Positions 36,311 to 48,583 of a stretch of DNA of 64,000 nucleotides are shown here, one piece after another. The DNA lies in the NCBI GenBank assembly GCA_017311185.1, contig JAESUZ010002394.1, positions 186,001-250,000 on the forward strand, in the 5' to 3' direction. Position numbers and translations under genes: made by a program. The notes below the pieces were generated by a model. The model ran no database searches. It was not told where the DNA came from and saw only the letters and a program-made list of their open reading frames with translations. This DNA is from Proteles cristata cristata (Eukaryota > Chordata > Mammalia > Carnivora > Hyaenidae). How positions within the stretch are numbered: position 1 is the stretch's first letter; each line of letters opens with the position of its first letter.

Positions 36311-36713
36311 AGATCGATTCAAGTTACTAGTGTGGAACTTTTTTATTCCTGTTCAATTGTATCCTATTAACTGCATCCCTGGGGTCCAGTCAGCTAATAT
36401 CTGGCACCTTAAGTATTAGCCTAAAGTCCTAAATTTGCCTGACTCATGCAGGCAGCATCTACCCTGAAGAAGTTTTGAAATCAAAGAAATTAACGTGACT
36501 AAGTTTGGCAAACACTCCACTGGAATAAGCCCTGTTGGAGATTTACAATGCACATTACCACCCTTAAGGTTCTGATAGCCTATAGTAAAGAACTCTAGTT
36601 AACTGCATATGATCTTGTATTTCCCAATTATTTTTGAGCACGGAACACACCTTAGGAAATTTTAGTATTAATAAGGAATGGGATACTATTTTGTCATTAG
36701 GAAGAATGAGGTA

Positions 36714-36912
36714 GGGGCACCTGGGTGGCTCAGTCTATTAAACATCTGACTCGGTTTTGGCTCAGGTCATGATCTCACAGTTTCATGAGTCTGAGCCCCA
36801 CATTGAACTCACTGCAAGCACAGAGCCTGCTTGGGATTCTCTCTCTCTCTCTACCCCACCCTCACTCACACTGTCTCTCTCAAAATAAATAAACTTAAAA
36901 AAAATTTTTTTA
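36714..36912 (+). mobile_element. SINE type 3
   Basis: GGGGCACCTGGGTGGCTCAG head, GAGCCTGCTTGGGATTCTC and tail CAAAATAAATAAACTT. Weak TSD: AATGAGGTA at 36705-36713 versus AATGAGGGA at 36913-36921. Confidence 0.92.
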
Positions 36913-37101
36913 AATGAGGGAGATCTATTTGAACTGACATGTAAATATCTTCAAGACTTACTATTAAGTAAATAAAGCAAATCCAAAACAATAAGCATAA
37001 TCTAACTTCACCTTAAACAATTAAAAATTACAGTGTATATGTGTGTATATGTACATAGACCCCTAAGCTAATATGTAGAAAATACTGAAATAATAAATAC
37101 C

Positions 37102-37311
37102 ATTGTTGTTTGTTCATTTTTGAGAGAGAGAGAAAGTGCATGCACACAAGAGGGGGAGAGACACAGAGAGAGAAAGACAGAAATACAAAGCAGGCTACAG
37201 GCTCTGAGCCATCAGCACAGAGGCCGATGCAGGGCTCGAACTCACAAACCATGAGATCATGACCTGAGCTAAAGTCAGATGCTTAACCGACTGAGCCACT
37301 CAGGTGCCCCA
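37102..37311 (-). mobile_element. SINE type 2
   Basis: Reverse SINE ending CTGAGCCACTCAGGTGCCCC. TSD AATAATAAATACC at 37089-37101 versus AACAATAAATACC at 37315-37327. Confidence 0.92.
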
Positions 37312-37755
37312 TGGAACAATAAATACCTTACTGCTTTCAGTGGTTACATCTAGAAATAGGTATAAAACCTAATGCACTGATGCTAAATGGAGAATTTATA
37401 TTTTATTCTATATGTCTTACACTGTTTCAGTTCTTTACATTGAGAATCTACGATAAATCATTTGTTTGATGGACACATTCTTTTAAATTATTACAGAATT
37501 GTAGGGTGAAATGAGCCAATATTTTAGTCAGTAGTTATATATAACCACATTTTTATATTGTAACTGCCCAAATAGGATTATAGAAACTAAATAAATATAA
37601 ATCTATCCTTTCCAAAAATTCAAAACCAAAAATTGTGCTTCCTCTCCAGATTCTGAAAGCCAGTAAATAAAATTTTGTAAGATGAACTGAACAGACTTGA
37701 AATTAGGTAGGAAATAGCTCCCACATGGTTTATTCAGATAAAAATATGAGTATGG

Positions 37756-37985
37756 TGGCACATGGGTGATTCAGTTGGTTAACCATCCAACTCTTGACTT
37801 CGGCTCAGGTGGTAATCTCGCAGTTTGTAGGTTTGAGACCCACATCAAGGGCTCCTTGCTAGCAGTACAGAGCCTGCTTGGGATTCTCTCTCTCCTTCTC
37901 TCTCTCTGCCCCTCCCCCACTCATATGTGTGTGTGCATGCACGTGTGCTTTCTCTTTCTCTCTGTCACAATAAAGTTAAATATAT
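37756..37985 (+). mobile_element. SINE type 3
   Basis: TGGCACATGGGTGATTCAGT head, GAGCCTGCTTGGGATTCTC, TG-rich insert and a degraded tail (CACAATAAAGTTAAATATAT). No clear TSD; an older copy. Confidence 0.87.
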
Positions 37986-38119
37986 ATATGTATAAATGTA
38001 GTGCATCATATATGTATGATGTAGTGCAGTTCTTACAACCTGCCTTAACTGACATGCTGTGAAGGTAAACAAAGATCCAACCTCAAAAAATCATGAATGA
38101 TTAAAATAAGAGGGCACTG

Positions 38120-38245
38120 TCAAGCAGTGCAAAGAACTGGCTTCAGTGTTGAATAGTTCTAGATTCAAATCCAGGCTCCTCCGCTTTTTTGAAGCCTCAG
38201 TTTCCTCATCTATAAAATAAGGTTAAGACTCAACTGAAAACTAAA
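38120..38245 (+). repeat. MIR fragment
   Basis: AGATTCAAATCCAGGCTCCT, then GCCTCAGTTTCCTCATCTAT, then AAAATAAGGTTAAGACTC: the core of a MIR in the right order. Confidence 0.75.
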
Positions 38246-38872
38246 GAGTGAAATACCTCAAAATTTACACTTCACATTTTCCCCTTGAGCCATGTTTCTG
38301 TATTGCTTTAGGGAGTAAGCTAGAAGTCTGAGAAAAATTGGAGCACTGTCAGGAATGAAACCAAAAGAGGGACTTGAAATCCAGGAAACACCATTTCAGT
38401 ATCCTTCTAAACAAGTATTAACCCTAACAGCTCAGTGCTTACTACTGAGCATGAGTGAGAAGGATCCTGACAGAGGGACTCAAGGCTGTGCTCTGTGGCC
38501 CTGGTTTGTAAAACCACAGAGACCCAAAATGTTTGGGCCCCAGTAATGCTAATCTCAGTCCAAGTGACATTAGAGCCAAAGATTTCAGATCCACACCAGC
38601 TACACCATATGTTAAAGGGTTCTTAATAGATACACGACCTATTTCACAGGCCTTTAGGGACATACTGAGATGAGTCACTAAATGAGAAAGATGAGAGAAT
38701 CTAAAAGGACAAGGGGACTGAAGTTTATGAAGGATCTAAGGCAGGAGGCAGTGAGAAGTAGTGGAAGTGGTCACAGGTTTGTGGCCTAAAGGAGTACAAG
38801 CCAAATATCATGAGGAAAAAGTAAAATTTCAGGAAAGTAAAGAAGAAAAAAATATTTTTTAATCAATAACTT
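38246..38872. other. non-coding stretch, nothing recognised
   Basis: Short overlapping frames on both strands at 38355-38678, without a domain. No repeat that I can name. Confidence 0.5.
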
Positions 38873-39087
38873 TTTGAGCCACCTGAGTGGCTCAGTTGGT
38901 TAAGTGTCTGGCTCTTGATTTTGGCTCGTGTCATGATCTCATGGTTGGTGAGTTCGAGCCCCATGTCTGGCTCTGTGCTGATGGTGTAGAGCCTCTTGGG
39001 ATTTTCTCCCTTTCCCTCTCTCTCTGTTCCTCCCTTGCTTCGCCTCTCTCTCTCTCTCTCAAAATAAATACATAAGCTTAAAAATTC
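38873..39087 (+). mobile_element. SINE type 3
   Basis: TGAGCCACCTGAGTGGCTCA head, GATTTTGGCTCGTGTCATGA, B-box GAGTTCGAGCCCC and tail CAAAATAAATACATAAGCTT. TSD not clear. Confidence 0.9.
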
Positions 39088-39934
39088 TAAACTAAAATAA
39101 ATCTTAGGAAGCAATGGACTCACCTCACTTAGTATCCAAGTAAAAGGATAATGTTTTAATCTTTTTGTGATTTTTATCAGCCCCTGGAGTCCTATAAATT
39201 CCTTAAAAATGTAAACTTGGGGGAATAAAGAAGAGTTTCATTTCAAGGTATCTGGTAAATTGCACGCAATTTCTCTTCATAAGGACAATGGGCCTGGGAA
39301 GCCTGTGTTCTGAGCTATGGCAGCAGAAGGTATTGCCAAGGAGCCAAAGTGACATGCCCTTCATAATCAGTCTCCATACATGCCTCTTGGACTGAAGAGC
39401 TGCACAGCCAGCACCATCCATTTTAGGGAGGCAAATGGAGTATAAATCACTCCTGTTGAGGATTTTTCATAGCAAAATTTTAAGCTGTCTGGTCCCTCTT
39501 ATATATACTTTAGCATCTGTCATCTACTGTCAGCTGCTGGTGAGGGGAAATATTTTGCCTTCTCCTAGTCTCCACCTGGAAGGATTCTCCCTAAGGCTCT
39601 ATCATTTATTTTCTCTGTCATTGGTAAATCGGTAAATTTGGTAAATATATCTGATCCATAGCTGAGCTCCACTCCTTTTTCCTTCTCTCAGAGCAGGACT
39701 ATTCTTCTGATCTTCCCTGCCTTCCTACTAATTAGTGCTTTCCTGCCTTAATACTTAATCTTAAGTACTTGGTACTTAGTACTTCCCCAGGCAGAGACAT
39801 CAGGCCTGTTCAGACCACCAGGGTCCAGGTGGGTAAATCAGGCTAATCCTGGTGCTCAGTTAGGACAAATACTTGGCACCCTATTAATTCATATCTTCCA
39901 ACCTGACCTTTATTCAAAATAAAGAGGATTTTTT
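39088..39934. other. non-coding stretch, nothing recognised
   Basis: Unique-looking DNA. A small ACTTAATCTTAAGTACTTGG-type run of repeated 'tacttagtactt' words lies near 39750-39785. No coding signal. Confidence 0.5.
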
Positions 39935-39947
39935 TAGACTTTACGCA

Positions 39948-40160
39948 TTTTTTAAATGTTTATTCATTTTTGAGAGAAAGAGAGCACAAGCAGGGGAGGG
40001 GCAGAGAGAGAGCGAGAGAAAGAGGGAGACACAGAATCCGAAGCAGGCTCCAGCTTGCTGTCAGCACAGAGCCTGACAGCAGGGCTCAAATCCACCAACT
40101 GTGAGATCATGACCAGAGCCCAAGTCAGACGCTTAACCGACTGAGCCACCTAGGTGCCCC
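39948..40160 (-). mobile_element. SINE type 2
   Basis: Reverse SINE (TTTTTTAAATGTTTATTCAT to CACCTAGGTGCCCC). TSD TAGACTTTACGCA at 39935-39947 versus TAGACTTTACACA at 40161-40173. Confidence 0.94.
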
Positions 40161-40173
40161 TAGACTTTACACA

Positions 40174-40846
40174 GTTTATTTAAAAATTTATGAAATTGTT
40201 GGGAAATTGGGTGGAAAAGATGAGTACCCTGAATGGAAGCCCCTCAGAAATTCTAAGAAGGGTGTTCAAATATGATGAATTTATTTTAACTCTAATCCAA
40301 ATGCCACATGATTCAAAAAGTCTTAACCTGTTGACTTTGTGTGGGCTCCAAGGGGTCCAAGGACACCCTGAAAATTTATAGAAATCTTTGCATATAAGTG
40401 CACTTTTCTGTCCCTAAAAAAATTTAAGAAAATCTACCTAATTATTGACAGTAATAAAAAATCTAAATAAATCACAATGCCAGGTATTTTCAGCAATAAT
40501 AATTTTAGATGATTCTTACTACCTCAAAGCTCCAAATTTATAAAATTAAAATTTGACTCTATTTTCACTCTTAATGAATATAAGGCTTAGCTAAGTATCT
40601 CATACAAGGAAGTCTATTATTTGTATCAGTCCTATAGCAGTCAGTTTGTTTTGTTTGGTTTTGTTTTTGTTTTTTCAATAGCTCCTCGGCCAATTCATTA
40701 CCATTCTCAGGATAAATAAGCTAAGGAATGAGCTTTGTTTGTATTGTGAGGAAAGGCCAAATATTGAACAGTTGGCTGCAAACTAAAAGTTTACCATAAA
40801 GACAGAGTAAAGGACTCCAACTCCCACAAAATCTTTAATTCTGGGT

Positions 40847-40848
<2 letters not shown>
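40174..40848. other. non-coding stretch, nothing recognised
   Basis: AT-rich DNA with a GTTTT-rich patch at about 40645-40675. No gene or repeat family recognised. Confidence 0.5.

Positions 40849-40883
<35 letters not shown>
40849..40883. repeat. (AC)17 microsatellite
   Basis: Thirty-five bases of uninterrupted AC. Confidence 0.95.
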
Positions 40884-40885
<2 letters not shown>

Positions 40886-43004
40886 GTACAAAAAATGTCC
40901 TGGAAAAAAACTGCAGGCTTGCACCATGGGGAGGTCTAGATTCCACAATTGAGAATTTAATGTAAAAATCTACCTCAAACCAGTGATAACCTGAGCAGAG
41001 CCAATAGTAATGAATCTCTCCCCCCCACCAAAAAAACCACTTGTTTCCCACTTTACAAACAAACAGCTAAAACTGAGCCAAACATTAAAAGATTACAAAC
41101 TTCACAAAGAAGCAATGCACCCTAAGGGAGAGTCAGCAGATGCGACCACAGGAACACCTCCAAGAACCCAAGGCGTTAGAACAACCTGAGACACTACATA
41201 GTTGGTATGCTAGAAGTTATTAAAGGAAGGATAATAATAGTTAACATGTATTTAGTGCTTGATTTGCAAAAATATAATCACTGACATTAATGGAGAGGTT
41301 AAGCAGCTTGGACAGATGTGAAGAAACACTAGAATTGAGCACGGAAAATGCAATTATAAAAAGTATGAAAAGAGTTTAATAGCTGTAGACTATATAATTG
41401 AAAGGCACACCCACCCAGGTAGACAAAGAGAGACAGGGAGAGGACCTTTTTAACTTTGAGTTTCAGAAGAAAAAGGACTTGGGATTGAAGAAAGATGTTA
41501 AAGCCTCAGATTTAAAGGGCTCTCTGAGCACAAAACAGGATAAATAGAAGTAGACCCATACTTGGAAAAGTGGTAGTATATCACAGATAGAGAAAACCTT
41601 AAAAGTAGCAAAGTAGCAAAAACAAAGAATGAAAGACAGATTGCCTGCAAAGCTATAACATTCCCAATAGCAAGATTCATAATGTCTTCAGAGTCCTAAA
41701 GTTCTAGTTCCAGCTAAGCTATGATTGAAGAATTAGAGTGTAATAATAAACACTTTCAGAAAAACAAAGCTGAAAAACAAATGATCATTTACAGATCTTT
41801 ATGGAAAGAATTAAAAGATAAAATTGGACCAGGAAGGAAGGAATAAGCTGAAGGAAAAGTGAGCCATGTCAGGGGTAAACACGAGGTAAATCTAGATAAA
41901 TATGTTCTTTAAAAAAACAAAAAATTAAAGGAGGATTACAAATAAGGTAGACCTAAAATACTGGGGTGGGGGGGATGATATTGAAAATTAAATGAGGAAA
42001 GTAGAATTAAAGTTCTCAAGAAAGGTAGAGATATCACTGTGGTCTTTGTTAAGTTCTTAATATACCATGGCCCCCCTCTTTCTTGGTTCATCCCAACCAA
42101 CCTCCTAAAATACCTCCCTAGAGGTATTTAGAGCCAGGAAGAAGATGACATGCTCTTAGAACAGTCTCTAAACAGATACTGAAATTAATAACTCAATTGG
42201 GTTCATTCTGCTGTTAAGGACCCCAAGGATATGGAGAGGGGTACAGTAGGTTTTCTGACAGAAAGTAGTTAGGAATGAAGTTTGGAGGCATTACTCCCAC
42301 ACACACAAGCTGTGTGCCTCCACATGCAGGTTTTAGGAAATGAGGGCAGAGAGAGATTAAATGTCTGGTTTAGCCAGTGAGTTGAATAGCCAAGATTAGA
42401 ACTCCAGGCTCCCTGAACCACCTCCTCTGTGTCATGCTGTTGCCTTATTTCCTGTTTTTCCACTCTGGCTAATCATTACATGAAATTTGAAAACCAGTCA
42501 CCAGGCTGAGGAATGCAAAGCCTTCAGGTAATTAAGGATGTTGTCTATAGAGCCAAGAGAATGCGTTCTATATGTAAAATATTTCCCCATATATAAAATA
42601 AATAGATGTGAACTCCGGCCATCAGGGTTACTATCCTGCTTCATTTTGCATTTGGCTATTAATTTCATCAAAACTACACATGTTTTGAATGAGGCATGCT
42701 GACATTTCTCCCGTTCATTGTTGGTTTTAGTTTTTCAACAAAACTTACTGCTTGAAATAGTAAGAAATGAATCCGTCTATCAATAAACTAATCCAGAACC
42801 TATATATTTTTGCCAGTCTTAAAATATCTACTTATCATTTTAACAACATGTAATGTAAATAAATACACCTTTTGTAAGAACTGAGGCATTTAATTCTTCC
42901 TGTCAAGAGGCAAACTGAAGACATATCCTAGCAGATGGCTTGTTCTGCTATATTCACTTGTTATGTGTTCATTACTGCTACTTGTACATTTTTGTACTTT
43001 ACAC
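40884..43004. other. non-coding stretch with two L2/MIR-like traces
   Basis: About 41225-41330 (TTAACATGTATTTAGTGCTT and GGAGAGGTTAAGCAGCTTGG) and about 42335-42450 (GGAAATGAGGGCAGAGAGAG and AATAGCCAAGATTAGAACTC) look like worn L2/MIR 3' text. The rest appears unique; no coding signal. Confidence 0.45.
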
Positions 43005-43187
43005 CAGAGACTGGTAAACGTTTTCTGTAAAGGACCAGATAGTAAATATTTTCAGCTTTATGAGCCATACGATGTTGATTGCAATGACTCACCCATCCAC
43101 TCTAGCAAGAAAGCAGCCATGGATGGTATATAATCAAATGAGCGTGGCTAGATCTGGCCCCCGGCTGTATAGTTTGCCAGTTCTCTG
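43005..43187 (+). mobile_element. hAT-Charlie-type MITE
   Basis: Begins CAGAGACTGGTAAACGTTTT and ends AGTTTGCCAGTTCTCTG, giving imperfect terminal inverted repeats. Inside are GACCAGATAGTAAATATTTT and AGCAGCCATGGATGG. Flanking 8-mers CTTTACAC and CTCTACAG fit a worn 8 bp hAT TSD. No transposase. Confidence 0.8.
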
Positions 43188-43424
43188 CTCTACAGGGCAA
43201 ACTGCATTATGTGGCAGGACAAGATGGCCCACCAAGTGAAGAACATAGTTTAAACTGGGTGACTGACATTTTTGCATGCAATTAAACTTACTTCATCTCT
43301 TTTCTCTGTAACTTGTTTGTATGTCTTATTTCACCGAGAGTGTGAGCTTTTTTTAATGATAAAGACAATGATTTATTGATTTCCTATTCTCCCTGAACTT
43401 CATATAGGCGACCTTTCCCAGAGG

Positions 43425-43590
43425 AAAGAGCGTGGGCTTACCTGTCAAACCGATTGGAGTTCAAATCCCAGTCTTGCCATTGATCAGCCGTGTGATACTG
43501 GACAGGTTATTGGCTTTTAGTCTTCATTTCTTCATCTGTAAAAACAGATGATACCTACTTCATAGGAGAATTAAATGACATGTAATGGGA
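43425..43590 (+). repeat. MIR element
   Basis: GAAAGAGCGTGGGCTTACCT, GAGTTCAAATCCCAGTCTTG, CAGCCGTGTGATACTGGACA and CTTCATTTCTTCATCTGTAA in the canonical MIR order, including the tRNA-like part. Confidence 0.85.
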
Positions 43591-45220
43591 ATAATATATA
43601 TATACCTTCTGTAAGAATTAAGGTATTTAATTTTTCCTGTAAAGGCTAAAGACATATCCATTACAGTAGATGGCTTATTCTTTATAAACCACGTAGTACC
43701 TTATGAGTCCAACTCCAGGTCAAAATCCTATGTGTGATCTTTCAGGCCCAACTATGAGCCATTAACAAGGCTTTGCCTGGCAGGCCTTATGGGGGAAAGT
43801 CGTTATCTCCACACTCATGCAGACACGATAGGTTACAAAGAGGGCATCTGAATTTTAAACAGGATATACTCATTTTATAGATCCACTTTAAAAACAAGAC
43901 TTTTCTTTATAACTAACTACCATAAAATAGGAGGTAATGGCCTCATCACAGGGAGAATGCAAAGACTCAATTGATGAAAGACCTCACATTTTTCTCCACA
44001 AGGCTCTCTTGAGGATGATGCTTGAAAAGGAGTATCAATATATGGTCACAGGACGGTTACAGTAGAAGTTCCTTGGCTCCCTTCAGCTTAAAGTGTGTTA
44101 CCGCATGAGGTGGTAATTGTTCCCATTCACATCCACACAAGCCCCGTATTTGCATTCTAAGATGATGTAACAGCCACTGCTTGTCATTTTTATGTGAATT
44201 ACTTATTCAACAAGAGCTTGAAGAGCTAATACAGACTTCAAACTAATTTATTTGGGGCGCAGATGTTTACCAGTCCAATGATAGAGGAAAGGTGTTCTAT
44301 CGTAATCATTGTGGTCTATGGGGTGTCTTAAGTGTATTGTACAGAATTTACAACCCCAGGATTACAGGGTAGGAAGCAAGCAATGGATGATGAAGGCAAT
44401 GTTCCAGGCTCTGTTTGTTTGTTGCTTAGTAAGATGAAAGGGGATTTTTGTAAAATAAAAACAAATGAGGTGCCTTTCAATTTCTAAAGCACTGCAGTGT
44501 GTTACTTTGGTTAGGACAATGATGATCTAAACCCTAAGGGTCACAGAGCCAAGATAAGAGGTCACACTGACAAGGAGCAAAAGTGAGGTTGTTAAAAGGA
44601 TTCTTGATCAATGAGAACATTCTGCTGTGGTTTCATTTTTCTCCCGGATATTATAGAACAGATAAAGTGAAATTTGAGAAAACAGAATCTCCCAGTGCCT
44701 ATGGGAGAGGATACAACATGCCATATAACATCAAAGAGACACAATTGTATTGCAATTTGTGAGCAGTCAGAGAAGAAAACTTGTTTTAGTCCTGACAAGA
44801 TTACAGAGCACATGACAAGTGAGAAAAAGACTAAAAGTAAGCAATGAACACCTAAAGAAAAAAAGAAAGACTTCCAAAAGATTTCTTCTTTGTAGATAAT
44901 CAATTTGGGGCTCACTTTCACTGCAGCTGAATTCCTTGAGCATCTTTATCCCCAACCTATTCAAAATGTTTCTGGGGCACCATCCCTACCAAAGAAGCCA
45001 TCCACAGTGGCTGAGAAAGAAGCTAATTCCACAGTAGCCAGAGTGGCAGGTAATGAGCAAAGTAAATCAGCTTGAGGAAAGATGTACAACGCATTCTACA
45101 TCAGACATAAATGATTTTTAGAATACCCATGCCCTTTTGCTAGCTTTAAGTTGAGAGCTTACAATTTGTATCTAAATATTGCTACTGTCAGAGATCTGCT
45201 CACCGATTCTAATACCTACC
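43591..45220. other. non-coding stretch, nothing recognised
   Basis: Moderate composition, few repeats. The longest frame (44921-44592, minus, 109 codons) begins and ends within unrelated text and shows no known domain. Low repeat density makes this one of the more plausible places for conserved non-coding DNA, but I see no specific signal. Confidence 0.4.
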
Positions 45221-45320
45221 AGTGCTTGAACACCTTGGTACTTTTATTCACCTTATTTCATCTCCATCCCAGTCACTCAAAGTAGGTTTTATGTCCATTT
45301 AAAAATGAGGAAAAATTTAT

Positions 45321-45536
45321 GGGGCATCTGGGTGGCTTAGCTGGTTAAGTGTCCAGCTCTTGGTTTCAGTTGAGGTCATGATCTCACAGTTTGTGGGTTC
45401 GAGCTCCATACGAGTCTCCATGCTAACACATTGGAGCCTGCTTGGGATTCTCTCTTCCTCTCTCTCTGCCCTCTCCCAGCTGTGTGTGTTTGTATCTCTC
45501 TCTCAAAATAAATAAATGAACTTAAAAAAATTCTTT
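45321..45536 (+). mobile_element. SINE type 3
   Basis: GGGGCATCTGGGTGGCTTAG head, GAGCCTGCTTGGGATTCTC, tail CAAAATAAATAAATGAACTT. TSD approx. AATGAGGAAAAATTTAT (45304-45320) versus AATGAGGAAATGCTTTT (from 45537). Confidence 0.92.
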
Positions 45537-45554
45537 AATGAGGAAATGCTTTTA

Positions 45555-45784
45555 TTTTTTTTTTTAATTTTTTTTAATGGTTTTTTATTTATTTCTAGGA
45601 GAGAGAGAGAGACAGCGTGAGCAGGGGAGGGTCAGAGAGAGAGGGAGTCACAGACTGAAACAGGCTCCAGGCTCCAAGCTGGCAGTCAGCACAGAGCCCG
45701 ATGTGGGGCTCGAACCCACAAACCGCGAGATCATGACCTAAGTGAAAGTCGGATGCTTAACCGACTAAGCCACCCAGGCGCCCC
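45555..45784 (-). mobile_element. SINE type 1
   Basis: Reverse SINE ending AAGCCACCCAGGCGCCCC, tail read TTATTTCTAGGAGAGAG on the plus strand. Exact TSD AGGAAATGCTTTTA at 45541-45554 and 45785-45798. It landed in the 3' TSD of the preceding opposite-strand SINE, forming a close inverted pair. Confidence 0.95.
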
Positions 45785-45805
45785 AGGAAATGCTTTTAAA
45801 TAAAA

Positions 45806-45839
45806 AATTAAATTAATTAAATTAAATTAAATTAAATTA
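45806..45839. repeat. (ATTAA)n simple repeat
   Basis: Pentanucleotide run with one ATTA variation directly after the SINE TSD. Confidence 0.85.
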
Positions 45840-45945
45840 CAAATGAGGAAAGTGAGCCTCTGAGAGATTTGGAAAGTGACTGGACACAAAAAGTTGTAAC
45901 TTGTAGAGAGCCAAGATTCAAGCCCCAGGCTGTTGATGCCAATGT

Positions 45946-47049
45946 GTATGTACTTTCAACTCTCAGAATCCATCAAAATATTTCTCAGTACTGCTTTACT
46001 GCAACAGAGTGATGCTGACTTCTTGACAGGACACATGCAACATGTTAGTAACTATCAGCCACACACTGACTCCCACTTAAAAGGGATTTCGGTCTTAAAT
46101 TATCAATTGTACAAGAAAATCCTAAATAGACTGCATTTGTGAAAGGCATAAAACTTGGAAAGAATGGAAACCAAGGAACTGGTTTTCTTGTGGTGTTCTT
46201 TCTCTAGCAGGATCAGGACAATAACGTGCCTTCCTTCCCAGTCCCCTTCTACCCCGCCTCCCCCTCTGCCCACAGAAAAGTCTCCAGTTCAGTTTGACCT
46301 GCTGCCTTCATAGAACCCAATCCACTTAGCTTCTGCTAGAACTCAGTTTCTCCAGAATTTTCTCAACCCATGTCTAGGGCAGAATTTTCATTCCTAAAGG
46401 GCTTAGGAGCAGCTATCTTAACAGAAAGAGACAATTGAACCTCCAGTATTATAGCGCTTTATATAAAACAGAAAAAGCATAATTGTCTGTACCCACAAGG
46501 AAGGTTAAGAGCACCCAGACCTCTTTCCTGGGAGGGCCTCAGTGTCATTTCTGCTTCACTTCTTTCACTTGCTGCTTCCTATCCTCCACCTGGATCTGGA
46601 TCCTGTTTTTCTTGTTCCACTATTTACATTGTCAATCTTGGTAAGATGTGGAAAGAAAATGAGGTCAGGGTTACGTGGCAGACTTCAGACCCCACCCTGG
46701 ACCCAGCAACTCAGCCTGCAGTGATAGACAAAGCCTAAAGAAAGAGTCATCCGCTCACTTTGCTTCTTTTTCCACTCTGCAGGGTTATTTAAAATGTTTG
46801 CTTTCACTGATCCATGCATTTTTATTATCAGACAGTTGTTTACACAGACTAAGAACACAGAGACTGTCTTTTCAGCTCAATGTGTCAAGAGACCAAGGTC
46901 ATCTTTTCTTTTGGCTGCCACTACCCTGTGCCCTCTTCTGTCTTCAACTGACACAGGATCAGGCAAAAGGCTATGATTCAGAGCTCTCCTACATCACACA
47001 CATGACAGGGCTGAATGTGGGGCTCTGCAGACAGCTTGTCTGCCCCTAC
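45946..47049. other. non-coding stretch, nothing recognised
   Basis: Less AT-rich than its surroundings. Overlapping frames at 46542-47052 (up to 125 codons) have no domain and no splice-like context I would trust. Confidence 0.45.
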
Positions 47050-47245
47050 TGAGCAGCGGTGTGACCTTGTAGGAGGTACTGAACTCCTCTAGGCCGCAGC
47101 GGCCCCATCTGCCCAATGGGAGATATTAATAGTCCCCCTCTCATAGAAGCATCGTGAGGATGAGATTAAAGAATCCATGTGAACTGCTTAGCTCAGTACT
47201 TGGCATTGTGTGTGCTCAATAAATGACTGCTGCTCTCATTACTCC
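47050..47245 (+). repeat. MIR element, 3' two thirds
   Basis: GTGTGACCTTGTAGGAGGTA, CCATCTGCCCAATGGGAGAT, CATCGTGAGGATGAGATTAA and GTGTGCTCAATAAATGACTG in MIR order. Confidence 0.85.
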
Positions 47246-48356
47246 CAAAGGGCCTTTTTCTAAAGTCTCTGCTTAGAAGAGGCCTGGGAGTCGTGGTGCT
47301 CACATTTTAACAAATGCTCAATAATAACTGACACCTTCTTTGAAAGAGTTGAGTAAAGCTTGTTTCCAGTGCAGCTGACACTTGCTACTACTGGCTCTTG
47401 CTGGGAGCCCAGAGAGATATGCTCTCTTCAAGGGCCAGCCTCACACATAGATGAATGTCTCTAGTTCTATCTAGATCACCCAACCCTGTGAAAGTCGGTC
47501 TTCCACCCATTTTGACCGCTGAAATCTATGCGAGGGCAAAGCCCTTCATCTCTTAATTGAAGACAATGTTTAGATTCTAAAAAATTCCCTTACTGTACAT
47601 GCCCTGGACACAGAGGATCCTTTCTTTCCTCCTAAAAGTCTCAGTACCATCATAGCAAATGAAGAGCTAGAAGCCCAAGGTGGTGGGGTGGGGGGTGGAG
47701 GGTGGAATTGTATGCTGTACATTCTTATGTGTCTGAATATTTAGATAAACATAGCAGCATCTCTCTTCCTGTTGCACATTCTAAATGTAAGTGTGGTGGG
47801 AAAAGTTTCTTCTCTTCCCCTTGTCGTGGTTAACCTCATATCAACATAAACAAGGAGAATCAGCTGTGTCTGGTCTTAAGTGAAAACTCAGAACAGAGAC
47901 TGACAGACAAGTCCATGCACATGGTGCAAGGAGAAAAATACTGTTTTTGTGAAAGACTCAAGATATTCTCCAGGTCAACCCCGACGATCTCAGTTAATAA
48001 ACCGTCCCTGATCAAAGCAGAGACTAAATGAAGAAAGAGCATGAGGCTGACAGGGTGGAGTGCAGGGACAGAGAAAACAAGGAAAGGAAGAAACGGGAGG
48101 GAGAGGCTGCTGAGACACAATGATCTCTGCACCATTAGACTGTCACACAATCCCACTCCATGTGAGGATGCAAGATGTGCACGTGTGTCAAGCTCTTCTC
48201 TGTGAAACAGGACTGCTTGGTAAGGTCTGAAGAAGCTCTTCAAAAAAGTAGCTCAGCTAGAGTCTTTATTTCCCCACAAAAGCCAAGAGAGTTGGACTAA
48301 AGATGAACAGTTTAAAGTTTTAGGAACCAGAACAATTGAGGGAAATATTAGGTAGT
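47246..48356. other. non-coding stretch, nothing recognised
   Basis: G-rich patch GGTGGTGGGGTGGGGGGTGG near 47680. The reverse frame 48243-47860 (127 codons) has no recognisable domain. Confidence 0.45.
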
Positions 48357-48371
48357 TTTCTTAACAGCTTT

Positions 48372-48568
48372 AAAATTTTTTTTTTTCAAAATTTATTTTT
48401 GTGAGAGAGGGAGAAAGCAAGAGGGGGAGGGTCAGAGATGCAGGAGGTGGGGCAGAGGATCCCAAGCAGGCTCTGCGCTGACAGCAGAGAGCCACACTAG
48501 AGGCTCAAACTCACAAATGACCTGAGGCAAAATTGAACTCTTAACCAACTGAGCCACCCAGGTGTCCC
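48372..48568 (-). mobile_element. SINE type 3, lacking part of the B-box region
   Basis: Reverse SINE (ATTTATTTTTGTGAGAGAGG to CCACCCAGGTGTCCC) with a small deletion between AAACTCACAAAT and GACCTGAGG. TSD TTTCTTAACAGCTTT at 48357-48371 and 48569-48583. Confidence 0.92.
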
Positions 48569-48583
48569 TTTCTTAACAGCTTT

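Larger units (their letters stand above)
31823..36326 (-). mobile_element. 4.5 kb L1, 5'-truncated in ORF1, nearly complete ORF2
   Basis: Largest young L1 of the window, reverse strand. In element order it holds the 3' part of ORF1 (36310-35980), a 46 bp spacer, full-length ORF2 (35933-32079), a purine-rich 3'UTR, AATAAACTATTTGT-type end, an A-rich tail, a 22 bp islet and a second A-tail. A 12 bp TSD flanks it: CAAGTGTGGAAC at 31811-31822 versus CTAGTGTGGAAC at 36327-36338 (one mismatch). It lacks the 5'UTR and most of ORF1, so it cannot be autonomous. Confidence 0.93.
45225..45945 (+). repeat. L2/MIR-type fragment, split by two SINEs
   Basis: Left part (CAGTGCTTGAACACCTTGGT to CATTTAAAAATGAGG) and right part (AAATGAGGAAAGTGAGCCTC to GCCAAGATTCAAGCCCCAGG) form the usual L2/MIR 3' order around the SINE pair. 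Confidence 0.6.

Noticed and set aside
44592..44921. 109-codon reverse frame as a gene
   Set aside because: No recognisable domain, overlapping alternative frames and no supporting signals.
46675..47052. 125-codon frame as an exon
   Set aside because: No known domain; it overlaps two other frames and runs up to a MIR.
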